DNA of 64,000 bases from Alteromonas sp. ALT199. Lineage in GTDB: Bacteria > Pseudomonadota > Gammaproteobacteria > Enterobacterales > Alteromonadaceae. The translations under genes and the position numbers were made by a program. The notes under the pieces were generated by a model. That model was given only the letters and a program-made list of their open reading frames with translations, ran no database searches and had not been told where the DNA came from. Of the stretch, positions 54,853 through 64,000 are shown piece by piece (the stretch's first letter is position 1; the number at the start of each line of letters is the position of its first letter). The DNA is taken from positions 40,633 to 104,632 of the forward strand of contig NZ_JAHHDX010000014.1 in the NCBI RefSeq assembly GCF_018619335.1. The letters run 5' to 3'.

Positions 54853-55926
54853 TTGAAAAAGCGATTAAATAACGCGTGTCGCGCAGTAATACTTGTATTA
54901 GGAGCGCTTTTGTCTCTGCCTGTGTTCGCTCTTCAACTAAAAGAGAGTGCGCCAGAAACTTATACAGTAAAGCGCGGCGATACACTGTGGGAAATTGCCA
55001 GTATTTTTCTTAACGAGCCTTGGCTGTGGCCAGAATTGTGGCGAACCAATACTCAAATTGAGAACCCTCATCTCATCTATCCCGGTGATGTAATACTTGT
55101 TGGCTATGTTGATGGTAAGCCTGTGTTAACTGTCAAGCGCGATAAACTCGCCTATAAATTGTCTCCTTCGACCGATAAACGAATTAAGTCACAACCTGTT
55201 GATGTGCTGTCGTGGACTACGATTTCTCCCTTTGTGAGGCAACATATGTTGCTTGATGAAGAAAGCTATTCTGCGCTGCCTAGACTACTAGGTAATCAGG
55301 ATGGAAACGTTAGATTTGCGTCGGACGATTTTGTGCTAAGCCAGCAACAATTCAGTACCGACGATCAGTACAGAGTGATAAGAAAGCACGCTACTATCAG
55401 AAACCTAGACGGAGAAACCTTGGGTATTCAGGTTACGCATGTGTCAAATGCTTCATTAGTAGAGAAAGATCAAGCAGACGATACTATGCTGCTTTTTATA
55501 GATGACGCCAATCAAGAAGCAAAACGTGGCGACAAACTCATGGCCGGTGGCTTTACCCATCCTGAAGATTTTGAGTTGACTCCTGCTACCTCACAACGCG
55601 GTGCCGTAGTTGGTGATTTGCACGATCACGATTTACTTGGCAAGTATGACGTTGTCATTCTAAATCTTGGCTCAATGGACGTGGCGCCAGGCACTGTATT
55701 AGGCGTATATGCGCAAGGCCCGGCCATTATTGATGAAGATAGCCCGCGCTATGTTAATGAACCCGGTGCTAAAAATGGTGGTGAGTGGTTTATTGATACG
55801 GTAGAGCAGCCTGCACTTAAAGTAGGTGAGGTTATTGTTTTTAAAACATTTAATGCGGCAAGTTACGGATTAATAACGCGAGCGAAAAAAGGAATTAAGC
55901 GCGGCTTTATTGTCGCTAAGCCTTAA
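54853..55926 (+). CDS. Periplasmic LysM-domain protein
   Basis: Start chosen at TTG 54853 because AGGTGG lies five bases before it; upstream in-frame GTG codons lack a ribosome site. 357 residues: signal peptide to about residue 27 (ALLSLPVFA), then a LysM domain at about 37-83 (YTVKRGDTLWEIASIFLN, PGDVILV), followed by about 270 residues without a recognised domain. It should bind peptidoglycan in the periplasm. Genes of this kind lie between def and dprA in Vibrio and Shewanella too. 35 bp before dprA. Confidence 0.87.
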   Translation: MKKRLNNACRAVILVLGALLSLPVFALQLKESAPETYTVKRGDTLWEIASIFLNEPWLWPELWRTNTQIENPHLIYPGDVILVGYVDGKPVLTVKRDKLAYKLSPSTDKRIKSQPVDVLSWTTISPFVRQHMLLDEESYSALPRLLGNQDGNVRFASDDFVLSQQQFSTDDQYRVIRKHATIRNLDGETLGIQVTHVSNASLVEKDQADDTMLLFIDDANQEAKRGDKLMAGGFTHPEDFELTPATSQRGAVVGDLHDHDLLGKYDVVILNLGSMDVAPGTVLGVYAQGPAIIDEDSPRYVNEPGAKNGGEWFIDTVEQPALKVGEVIVFKTFNAASYGLITRAKKGIKRGFIVAKP

Positions 55927-55961
55927 GCGTTACATGGTTCATTGTCGCTCACAAAGGAGCG

Positions 55962-57074
55962 ATGGTGAACCAACAAGTTTCTCAAATAGACAGCGACGTA
56001 TCTGCATGGGTTGCACTGGCTTCTGCTCAGCGTGTTTCTCCTAAAGTCTGGCTACAGGCCCTTGAACATTATCAACTATGTGCCGCTGATCTAGCCGATA
56101 ATGCAGTATCACTTCCCGACGCTGTGAAACAACTCACAGACCAAATATCCAAGCCACTTATTGCTGCAGCTATTACATGGCAGCACGAAAGCGACAACAG
56201 ACACATTATTCCTTACTCGTCTTCATACTATCCTCAATCTTTAAAGCAGTTGGACAGTCCACCCCTTGTGTTGTTTGCAGCAGGAGACAGTACTTTGTTA
56301 CAAAACCCACAAATAGCCATTGTCGGCAGCAGAAGGGCCAGCATTCAAGGTAAACGTGTCGCAAATGAGTTTGCGTATGGGCTTTCTAGTAAAGGTATCG
56401 CGGTAACAAGTGGGCTTGCCATGGGCATTGATAGTGCTGCTCATCAAGGCGCCATGGCTGGGATTACTGGTACCATTGCGGTAATGGGGACGGGACCCGA
56501 TAGTATATATCCAACCAAAAACCGAAAGCTCTATGAAGCTATCAATAATGAAGGAGGCCTAACCGTTACAGAGTTCTTTCCGGGGCAGGGACCTAAGCCT
56601 TGGCATTTTCCTAGACGCAACCGAATTATAGCGGCGTTATCCCTCGGTACCTTAGTGGTTGAGGCAAAAATCAAGAGTGGCACCTTGATAACTGCGAATT
56701 TGGCCGCAGATATGGGGCGAGAAGTATTCGCTGTGCCGGGCAATATCTTTCACGCGTATTCTGAAGGTTGCCACTGGCTAATCCAACAGGGCGCCAAATT
56801 AGTAACTAATATTAACGATATTCTTGATGAAATTGGTCTTCGGCCTGAACAACTAGGCTTGGATGTTAATGAGCAAAACGAAAAAAGTGCAGCGAATAGC
56901 TTGGCAACCGATAAATTATTAGCTAGTGTGGATTATGACATCACCGCTATTGATGTTATAGCCCAGCGCAATGCCGTATCTGTATCGCAAGCAATGGCAT
57001 CATTATTAGAATATGAGTTGCGTGGTTTAGTAGCCGCTGTCCCTGGTGGTTACGTTAAATTGAGGGGAAAATAA
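55962..57074 (+). CDS. dprA: DNA-processing protein DprA
   Basis: 370 residues. Rossmann-like core with [44 protein letters not shown] and [17 protein letters not shown], then a C-terminal winged-helix domain. It protects incoming single strands and loads RecA in natural transformation. AAAGGAGC ribosome site. Followed by smg, one base after its stop. Confidence 0.97.
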   Translation: MVNQQVSQIDSDVSAWVALASAQRVSPKVWLQALEHYQLCAADLADNAVSLPDAVKQLTDQISKPLIAAAITWQHESDNRHIIPYSSSYYPQSLKQLDSPPLVLFAAGDSTLLQNPQIAIVGSRRASIQGKRVANEFAYGLSSKGIAVTSGLAMGIDSAAHQGAMAGITGTIAVMGTGPDSIYPTKNRKLYEAINNEGGLTVTEFFPGQGPKPWHFPRRNRIIAALSLGTLVVEAKIKSGTLITANLAADMGREVFAVPGNIFHAYSEGCHWLIQQGAKLVTNINDILDEIGLRPEQLGLDVNEQNEKSAANSLATDKLLASVDYDITAIDVIAQRNAVSVSQAMASLLEYELRGLVAAVPGGYVKLRGK

Positions 57075-57075
57075 T

Positions 57076-57552
57076 ATGTTCGATATCCTCATGTATCTGT
57101 TTGAAAACTTCATTCACAGTGAAACGGAAATTCGTGTTGATCAAGACGAGTTGACGGAAGAGCTTGTACGCGCAGGTTTCCATCATGATGAGATTTATAA
57201 AGCCCTCGCATGGTTGGAAAAGCTAGCGGCTCTGCAAGAAACCGATATAAAGCCGTACTTTTGTAAAGGGATAAGCACAAGCTTAAGTCGTATTTACACA
57301 CACGAAGAACAAATGCGTTTAGACGTGGAATGTCGTGGCTTTCTTATGTTCTTAGAACAGGTCAATGTTTTAGATGCATCTACACGAGAAATGGTGATAG
57401 ACCGCGTTATGGAAATTGATTCTAGCGAATTCTGTCTAGAAGACCTTAAGTGGGTTGTGCTAATGGTACTGTTTAATGTACCGGGTAAAGAAAAAGCCTA
57501 TGCGCAAATGGAAGATCTTTTGTTCGAAGAGCCAGATGGTGTTCTGCATTAA
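57076..57552 (+). CDS. smg: Smg protein (DUF494)
   Basis: 158 residues, E. coli Smg length. [16 protein letters not shown] at the N-terminus and terminal [19 protein letters not shown] are typical of the DUF494 family. Acidic cytoplasmic protein of unknown function, located after dprA as in E. coli. Confidence 0.95.
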   Translation: MFDILMYLFENFIHSETEIRVDQDELTEELVRAGFHHDEIYKALAWLEKLAALQETDIKPYFCKGISTSLSRIYTHEEQMRLDVECRGFLMFLEQVNVLDASTREMVIDRVMEIDSSEFCLEDLKWVVLMVLFNVPGKEKAYAQMEDLLFEEPDGVLH

Positions 57553-57639
57553 TGCAGGCTTGCCCACTGCTCTTTACATCTATACTTAACTAAATGCGCT
57601 GTGCAACAGCAGCGCGTTTAAGGCTTTTACGTCCACAAC

Positions 57640-58181
57640 ATGTCTAAATAGACCATTCACTTTTTTCTGCACACGAGCACGCTCTTGATGATAACTTCGG
57701 AGATTGCCCTGAGTGTGGCAAACCTCTTCATATAAAGAACAGTAAATCAGGCCCTTTTATCGGGTGTACCGGTTATCCTGAATGTAACTTTAGTAAGCCA
57801 CTTCACGATAAACAAACCACAATACTTAAAACCTTAGATGGTATTGCCTGCCCCGAATGCGCTTCTGATTTAGCAATTAAAAAGGGGCGGTTTGGCATGT
57901 TCATCGGCTGTACCAATTTTCCTTCATGCCATCACATAGAGCCTATTAAAGAAAAAGAAGACACCTTGGTAGATTGCCCTAAATGTAGGAAAGGGCATTT
58001 GATCTCACGTACTAACAAATACGGCAAGCAGTTTTTCGCGTGTAACCATTATCCACAATGTCGATATGTGCTAAATTTCACGCCTGTAAATGAAAGCTGC
58101 CCTGACTGTGGTTGGGGAGTATTGATAGATAAAAAGGGGCAGTTGCAGTGCCCTCAACCGGCTTGCGGTTTTAAAAAGTAG
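57640..58181 (+). CDS. yrdD: Topoisomerase I-type zinc-finger protein (YrdD-like), with apparent 1-base deletion at codon 3
   Basis: Four zinc-finger modules homologous to the C-terminus of topoisomerase I: CPEC at about 57695, CPEC 57850, CPKC 57975 and CPDC 58100, each followed by a Gly-rich GxF(I/F)xC segment. From ATG 57640 the frame stops at TAG after three codons; adding one A in the AAA run (57646-57648) gives MSKIDHSLFSAHEHALDD, joining the long open frame. An in-frame ATG at 57897 would keep only half the fingers. It sits between smg and tsaC, where E. coli has yrdD. Confidence 0.82.
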
Positions 58182-58226
58182 CTATACGAAGAACTAAACG
58201 AAGAACTATACGTAGAGATAAAAAAC

Positions 58227-59761
<1,535 letters not shown>

Positions 59762-59835
59762 TTATCCTTTAAATAGGCCGCCTTTCGGATTACGTTGCAA
59801 TATCACTCAAGCACTAAACTTTCGTGACTAACAAG

Positions 59836-59867
59836 CGCCGCATAGAGTTATGATGCGGCGTTTTTTT
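59836..59867 (+). terminator. Rho-independent terminator after hemF
   Basis: Perfect stem CGCCGCAT (59836-59843) / ATGCGGCG (59853-59860) followed by seven T. The T-run merges with the FNR-type palindrome at 59866. Confidence 0.9.
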
Positions 59868-59879
59868 GATCTACATCAA
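59866..59879. promoter_or_regulatory. FNR (EtrA)-type site upstream of ompW
   Basis: TTGATCTACATCAA matches the FNR consensus TTGAT-N4-ATCAA perfectly. It is 114 bp before the ompW start, the only gene that could use it in cis; hemF ends before. E. coli ompW is known to respond to oxygen through FNR/ArcA. Confidence 0.75.
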
Positions 59880-59992
59880 GGTCTAATATCAACTGTGTTT
59901 CAGTAAGTTATCAAGCTTGCGCTGGATCAATGTTTCTCTTAACCAGGGGCGTAAAGTTGCGCCATCTTAGTTAAACATAAAAGAGACACATC

Positions 59993-60667
59993 ATGCGCAA
60001 ACACACTTTATCTGCACTTTGTCTTACACTTGCTGCACTTTCACCTTTAGCTAACGCTCACCAACAGGGCGACTGGATTGTCCGTGGCGGTCTTACTACC
60101 GTTGCACCCGACGAATCTACTTCTAACATCGTCGCTGGTGGAACTGACCTTGGTGTTGCCCTTAATATCGATAACGATACCCAGCTAGGTTTGAACGTTG
60201 CGTACTTTATTACTGATAATATTAATATTGAACTGCTCGCCGCAACGCCCTTTAAGCACGACGTTAATTTTTCCGTAGCTGACCCTCTAGGTACAGGGAA
60301 TCAGCTTGGTGAAGTCACACACCTCCCACCTACGCTAACGGCGAACTATTACTTTAACGACGCAAGCTCTGCATTTCAGCCGTACATTGGTGCAGGTATC
60401 AACTATACCTTTATCTTTGACGAGGAATTTACGGGAGCAAATGAAACTGCGGGCTTAAACGATCTATCGCTTGATAACTCATTTGGTTTATCAGCTCAGG
60501 TCGGTATGGACTATCAAATAGATACCAAGTGGCATGTAAACGCTTCGGTTCGATTTATTGATATTGATACCGAAGCCACATTTAAAGTTGGTGAGGCTGA
60601 TGGAACTGTTAGTGATATCGAAATAGATCCTTGGGTGTACACGTTATCGGTAGGCTATACATTTTAA
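59993..60667 (+). CDS. ompW: OmpW-family outer-membrane beta-barrel protein
   Basis: 224 residues: signal peptide to about 22 (LANA), then an eight-strand barrel pattern with alternating residues, GDWIVRGGLTTVAPD start and WVYTLSVGYTF end, matching OmpW (E. coli 212 aa). It is a small hydrophobic-channel protein; in other bacteria it responds to oxygen, iron and salt. The upstream FNR site fits this. Followed by its own terminator. Confidence 0.9.
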   Translation: MRKHTLSALCLTLAALSPLANAHQQGDWIVRGGLTTVAPDESTSNIVAGGTDLGVALNIDNDTQLGLNVAYFITDNINIELLAATPFKHDVNFSVADPLGTGNQLGEVTHLPPTLTANYYFNDASSAFQPYIGAGINYTFIFDEEFTGANETAGLNDLSLDNSFGLSAQVGMDYQIDTKWHVNASVRFIDIDTEATFKVGEADGTVSDIEIDPWVYTLSVGYTF

Positions 60668-60748
60668 GATATAACATCCAACAAGTGATGCTTCCATAAT
60701 TGCACTACTTAATGCGCCTCAAAGAGTGCATACAGTAGCAGGGGACTT

Positions 60749-60786
60749 GCGCGTTAAGAGGATAATCCTTTTTACGCGCTTTTTTA
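60749..60786 (+). terminator. Rho-independent terminator after ompW
   Basis: Stem GCGCGT (60749-60754) / ACGCGC (60774-60779), inner imperfect pairs (AGGAT/ATCCT) and a T-run TTTTTTA. It may act in both directions and also end the haemoglobin gene from the right. Confidence 0.75.
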
Positions 60787-61215
60787 TTTTGTATTCACCA
60801 TATGTTCCGCTAGTTGATCAAGGGCTTCGATTAACTGTTGCGCTAAAGCAATATCATTAACCGTTTTAAACATGGCTTTTCGCATACAGTACATCCATTG
60901 AGCTTTTAACTCTGGAGTTACGGTATTAGGAAGATGGCGCGCGCGCAGACGCGGGTGTCCAAACTGCTGCTGGTAATCATCAGGTCCGCCAAGCCATAAA
61001 CTTAAATATAAAAAGAATACATGGCGAATTCTGTCTAATGGCTGAGGGTGAATAGCAAGCAGCTCATTTGCTAGTGGGTCGGTTTCCATAATGTCGTAAA
61101 ACGTATTTGCTAATTCCCGTACTTTCTCCTCTCCACCTATACGTTTATATGGTGTACTCTGCGAAGCACGACTATCGCTTTTCTTCTTTATATTAAATAA
61201 GTCTCGTATTCCCAT
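60784..61215 (-). CDS. Group II truncated haemoglobin (trHbO)
   Basis: 143 residues. YKRIGGEEKVRELANTFYDIM starts the fold, then HPQPLDRIRHVFFLYLSLWLGGPDDYQ, a group II pattern with Trp near the G helix, and HPRLRARHLP with the proximal His. It binds oxygen and may scavenge NO or reactive oxygen. The ATG overlaps that of divergent aroE (CATG), so its promoter lies inside aroE. Confidence 0.9.
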   Translation of the reverse strand: MGIRDLFNIKKKSDSRASQSTPYKRIGGEEKVRELANTFYDIMETDPLANELLAIHPQPLDRIRHVFFLYLSLWLGGPDDYQQQFGHPRLRARHLPNTVTPELKAQWMYCMRKAMFKTVNDIALAQQLIEALDQLAEHMVNTK

Positions 61216-62053
61216 GAAAAAATTCGCTGTATTCGGAAATCCTATTGCACAGAGTTTATCACCAACTATTCACCAAATGTTTGCAGATCAAGTTAGAGAA
61301 AAGATTTCTTATGAAAAGATACTTGCGCCTGAAGATGGTTTTGTTGAAGCTGCCAAAGCATTCTTAGCTCAGGAAGGTGCAGTAGGCTGCAATGTCACCA
61401 TGCCTTTTAAACTTGATGCCTTCAATCTAGCAAAGGTAGATGACCAAGCAGCCAAAGATGCACAAGCCGTTAATACGTTAATGAATAGTGACACTGGTGA
61501 ACTATTAGGGTTCAACACGGATGGTGTAGGGCTAGTAAACGATTTACTAAATAGCGGCGTGGAGATTAAAGATAAGCGCGTGTTGCTTATCGGTGCCGGC
61601 GGTGCAGCTCGGGGTGTGATCACTCCGTTATTAAAAGCGGGCGCTGTTTCGCTGACTATTGCTAACAGAACGAAAGCCAAAGCTGAACAAGTGGCAAACG
61701 CTGTCTCAAACCCAAAAGTGCAGGTGGTTGCACTTGAAGACATTGCAACTATAGCGCCTCATATTGTTATTAATTCAACAGCCGCCAGTTTAAGTAATGA
61801 ATTGCCGTGCAGTTTAAATGACGGTGTTTTACAGCACTGTGAAGTGGTGTATGACATGGTTTATAAAAACTCACCCACGCGTTTTATGAGAGATGCGGCT
61901 GAGCTGGGTGTAAAAACTCAGATAGATGGGCTAGGGATGCTAGTTGAACAAGCTGCCGAAGCATTCTATATATGGATGGGCAAACGCCCTGACACCTCGG
62001 ACATTGTGAAACAGGTTCGAGATATCGTTGAGCAAAGTGAGAAGCGAAACTAG
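61214..62053 (+). CDS. aroE: Shikimate 5-dehydrogenase
   Basis: 279 residues. Substrate domain FAVFGNPIAQSLSPTIHQMF, GCNVTMPFK with the catalytic Lys, and the NADP-binding motif GAGGAARGVITPLL, then NRTKAKAEQ. It reduces 3-dehydroshikimate in aromatic amino acid synthesis. Starts are fused with the divergent trHbO gene; its TAG overlaps the stop of yrdA (CTAG). Confidence 0.97.
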   Translation: MKKFAVFGNPIAQSLSPTIHQMFADQVREKISYEKILAPEDGFVEAAKAFLAQEGAVGCNVTMPFKLDAFNLAKVDDQAAKDAQAVNTLMNSDTGELLGFNTDGVGLVNDLLNSGVEIKDKRVLLIGAGGAARGVITPLLKAGAVSLTIANRTKAKAEQVANAVSNPKVQVVALEDIATIAPHIVINSTAASLSNELPCSLNDGVLQHCEVVYDMVYKNSPTRFMRDAAELGVKTQIDGLGMLVEQAAEAFYIWMGKRPDTSDIVKQVRDIVEQSEKRN

Positions 62054-62592
62054 TTCGCTTCTTCTAGGTACTCATCTTTTAATACCACATAATTCACGGC
62101 AGATTGTTTTAGAAATGCCATTTCAGCGTCGTTGAGTGGCCTTTTCTTTTGCATGGGATTTCCTACATAAAGAAATCCGCTCTCTAATCTTTTGTTTGGC
62201 GGTACTAATGTACCTGCCCCAATGAACACATCGTCTTCAACAACAACGCCATCCATTACAATAGCGCCCATACCGACCAGAATACGATTACCTAATTGGC
62301 AGCCATGCAGCATACATTTATGACCTACGGTAACGTCGTCACCAATAATAAGTGGAAACCCATCAGGGTTTTTATCTGATTTACGGGTAACGTGCAAAAC
62401 ACTGCCGTCTTGAATATTACTGCGAGCGCCAATACGAATCTTGTTCACGTCACCGCGCGCAGCAACCAAAGGCCAGACGCTACTATCTTTTTCAATTTTT
62501 ACATCACCGACTATTCTTGCCGAGTCGTCAATATAAACATTCTTGCCTAATGTAGGAGATACGCCTTTAAAACTATTAATCGATTTATGCAT
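62050..62592 (-). CDS. yrdA: Gamma-carbonic anhydrase family protein YrdA
   Basis: 180 residues of left-handed beta-helix repeats (VYIDDSARIVGDVKI, VWPLVAARGDVNKIRIGA). Zinc-site His residues are present in VLHVT, TVGHKCMLHGC. E. coli YrdA (184 aa) is bound to metal but shows little carbonic anhydrase activity. Convergent with aroE, overlapping by four bases. Confidence 0.95.
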   Translation of the reverse strand: MHKSINSFKGVSPTLGKNVYIDDSARIVGDVKIEKDSSVWPLVAARGDVNKIRIGARSNIQDGSVLHVTRKSDKNPDGFPLIIGDDVTVGHKCMLHGCQLGNRILVGMGAIVMDGVVVEDDVFIGAGTLVPPNKRLESGFLYVGNPMQKKRPLNDAEMAFLKQSAVNYVVLKDEYLEEAN

Positions 62593-62765
62593 TACACACT
62601 CTTAGAAATACAGCTGTAAATAAACACTACAAACTTTAGCAGTAATAGAGTTATGTTTATACTATATGGCTGTTATAGACCATCTTCTCTTATCCAGTCG
62701 GCTTAGGGAATGTTAAAAAGAAAAATGATAAAGTAGCGTGCTAATAAAGAAACAGAGAAAAACCA

Positions 62766-63806
62766 ATGACAAAGCGCTACGTTTTTTTTACTTCACTTGC
62801 CTATGCGTATCCAATTTACAGACCTATACAAGAAGCCATAAGGGCAAGAGGAGACGAAGTTGCTTGGTATTTGGAGGATGGATGCCCAAATCTTCTTTCA
62901 GAGGATGAAGTTAAACTTAGCTCATTAGAAGATATCAATGAATATAGCCCTCTGGCTATCTTTGCCTGTGGAAATATCATCTACCATTTCTTGCCAGGTA
63001 TAAAGGTGTCTGTATTTCATGGTTACCCAATAGGTAAGCGAGGGGAAAAAAGTAGTGAAAAAGATGATCACTTCGCTATTCGCGGGTGGTTCGATATGTA
63101 CTGTACGCAAGGACCAAGCAGTACAGAGTACTTCAAAAAGCTCGAGGCCAAGCATCAATTCTTCAAGGTATACCAGACAGGGTGGGCTAAAGTAGACAAT
63201 TACTTCACTTCATATAAACAGGAGAGCGAGGTTCCAACTGTTCTTTATTCCACCACGTTCTCTAAAGGTATCACCTCCGCGCCTGTATTAGTCGACACAA
63301 TTAGTAAGCTAGTAAAAGAAAAGAAGTGGAATTGGCGTTTGACATTCCATCCTAAGTTGAATGACCAAGTGCTACTAAATAGATATCGCCAGTTAGCAGT
63401 TGAGCACAGCAACGTAACATTCGTTGACAACGTTAGCCTAGAGGACTTTCGGAAGTCAGACGTTATGTTGTGTGACAGTAGTTCAATCATTCTAGAGTTT
63501 ATGCTGATGGATAAGCCTGTTGTTACTTACCGCAATACGAATCCCGGAGAACATCTACTTAATGTCACAGAAGTAGATGATGTAGAAAATGCTATTGAAA
63601 TAGCATTAACGCGACCGGAATCGCTAATGAAAGAAGTAAATAGATTTGCTCATTATCATGAAGCTTATCGAGATGGTGGCAATTGCGAACGAATTTTGGA
63701 TGCGGTAGATGACTTTAATGATAACTATAGAGGTAAGATAAAATCTAAGCCTCTTAACCTTTGGCGCAAGTTCCGGTTGAGAAATAAGCTGAAATACTGG
63801 AAATAG
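62766..63806 (+). CDS. CDP-glycerol glycerophosphotransferase-like protein
   Basis: 346 residues. Begins KRYVFFTSLAYAYPIYRPI, with VFHGYPIGKRGEKSS, VLYSTTFSKG, LTFHPKLN and DSSSIILEFMLMDKPVVTYRN near 240. This is the pattern of GT-B-type glycerophosphotransferases (TagB/TagF family). They make polymers of glycerol phosphate or modify surface polysaccharides. It stands alone between yrdA and an rRNA-type promoter. Substrate unknown. Confidence 0.82.
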   Translation: MTKRYVFFTSLAYAYPIYRPIQEAIRARGDEVAWYLEDGCPNLLSEDEVKLSSLEDINEYSPLAIFACGNIIYHFLPGIKVSVFHGYPIGKRGEKSSEKDDHFAIRGWFDMYCTQGPSSTEYFKKLEAKHQFFKVYQTGWAKVDNYFTSYKQESEVPTVLYSTTFSKGITSAPVLVDTISKLVKEKKWNWRLTFHPKLNDQVLLNRYRQLAVEHSNVTFVDNVSLEDFRKSDVMLCDSSSIILEFMLMDKPVVTYRNTNPGEHLLNVTEVDDVENAIEIALTRPESLMKEVNRFAHYHEAYRDGGNCERILDAVDDFNDNYRGKIKSKPLNLWRKFRLRNKLKYWK

Positions 63807-63857
63807 TTGGTATTTTGAGCGTTCAAATCGAATATGACACTTTTTTTAAAATAAGTG

Positions 63858-63885
63858 TTGACGTGAGCGCTCATTTCCCTAAAAT
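63858..63885 (+). promoter_or_regulatory. Ribosomal RNA-type promoter (rrn P1-like)
   Basis: TTGACG (63858-63863), 16-bp spacer, TAAAAT (63880-63885), then GCGCATCC, a GC-rich discriminator typical of stringently controlled rrn P1 promoters. An A/T-rich tract at 63836-63855 may be an UP element. No gene follows inside the window (63886-64000 is leader-like). In E. coli yrdA neighbours rrnD, so 16S rRNA is expected just past the end. Confidence 0.72.
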
Positions 63886-64000
63886 GCGCATCCGCTTCGG
63901 GGGAAAAGCAAAACAGCAAACCTCCTGAAGTAAGTCTCTACTACCTATATAGGCCAGTAAAGACGGGAGTTTAGAAGAAACGCTTCAGAAAATAAATTTT

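Overview
This window is a chromosomal segment around the replication origin of a marine gammaproteobacterium, most likely an Alteromonas or close relative (order Alteromonadales). The placement rests on E. coli/Vibrio-like gene order, Dam-type GATC clustering, Spot 42 RNA, a DnaA with a very long Asn/Ser/Gln-rich linker, and proteins that look Alteromonadaceae-like; no database search was possible.

Layout. 1-2.7 kb: end of a sugar-type transporter gene, a LacI-family regulator and a small NTF2-like secreted protein. 2.7-8 kb: envelope, signalling and repair genes (OmpA-like lipoprotein, HD-GYP protein, alkyltransferase-like protein, DTW-domain tRNA modification enzyme, GST, an unknown membrane protein). 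8-15.1 kb: complete F-type ATP synthase operon atpIBEFHAGDC on the minus strand. 15.3-20 kb: parB, parA, rsmG, mnmG. 19.9-20.8 kb: oriC, with an E. coli-like AT-rich unwinding element, DnaA boxes and 20 GATC sites in about 400 bp. 20.8-27.2 kb: dnaC-dnaT-mioC-mnmE-yajQ-yidC-yidD-rnpA-rpmH on the minus strand. 27.8-34.3 kb: dnaA-dnaN-recF-gyrB on the plus strand, with two parS sites inside recF.

34.4-36.8 kb holds lineage-specific secreted proteins and lipoproteins of unknown function. 36.9-42.5 kb: glyS, glyQ, tag, a DUF2489 gene, yihI and a methyltransferase. 42.5-47.5 kb is the polA-spf-engB-csrC-yihI neighbourhood known from E. coli: polA, a short Spot 42 RNA, engB, a cytochrome c4 gene, and an unannotated structured RNA candidate exactly where E. 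coli has csrC. 47.9-51.8 kb: elbB, trkH, trkA. 51.8-62.6 kb matches the E. coli trkA-rsmB-fmt-def / dprA-smg-yrdD-tsaC-aroE-yrdA cluster, with hemF, ompW and a truncated haemoglobin added. The window ends with a CDP-glycerol transferase-like gene and a strong ribosomal-RNA-type promoter, in line with E. coli, where rrnD sits beside yrdA.

Main observations: (i) dnaT and dnaC, the helicase loading genes, sit directly beside oriC in a mioC-dnaT-dnaC run that transcribes toward the origin; (ii) a csrC-position RNA with five GGA motifs; (iii) a shortened Spot 42; (iv) a DnaA-box/GATC cluster upstream of polA; (v) three apparent single-base deletions (yidC, a secreted protein gene, the yrdD-like zinc-finger gene) that are either sequencing errors or real frameshifts.
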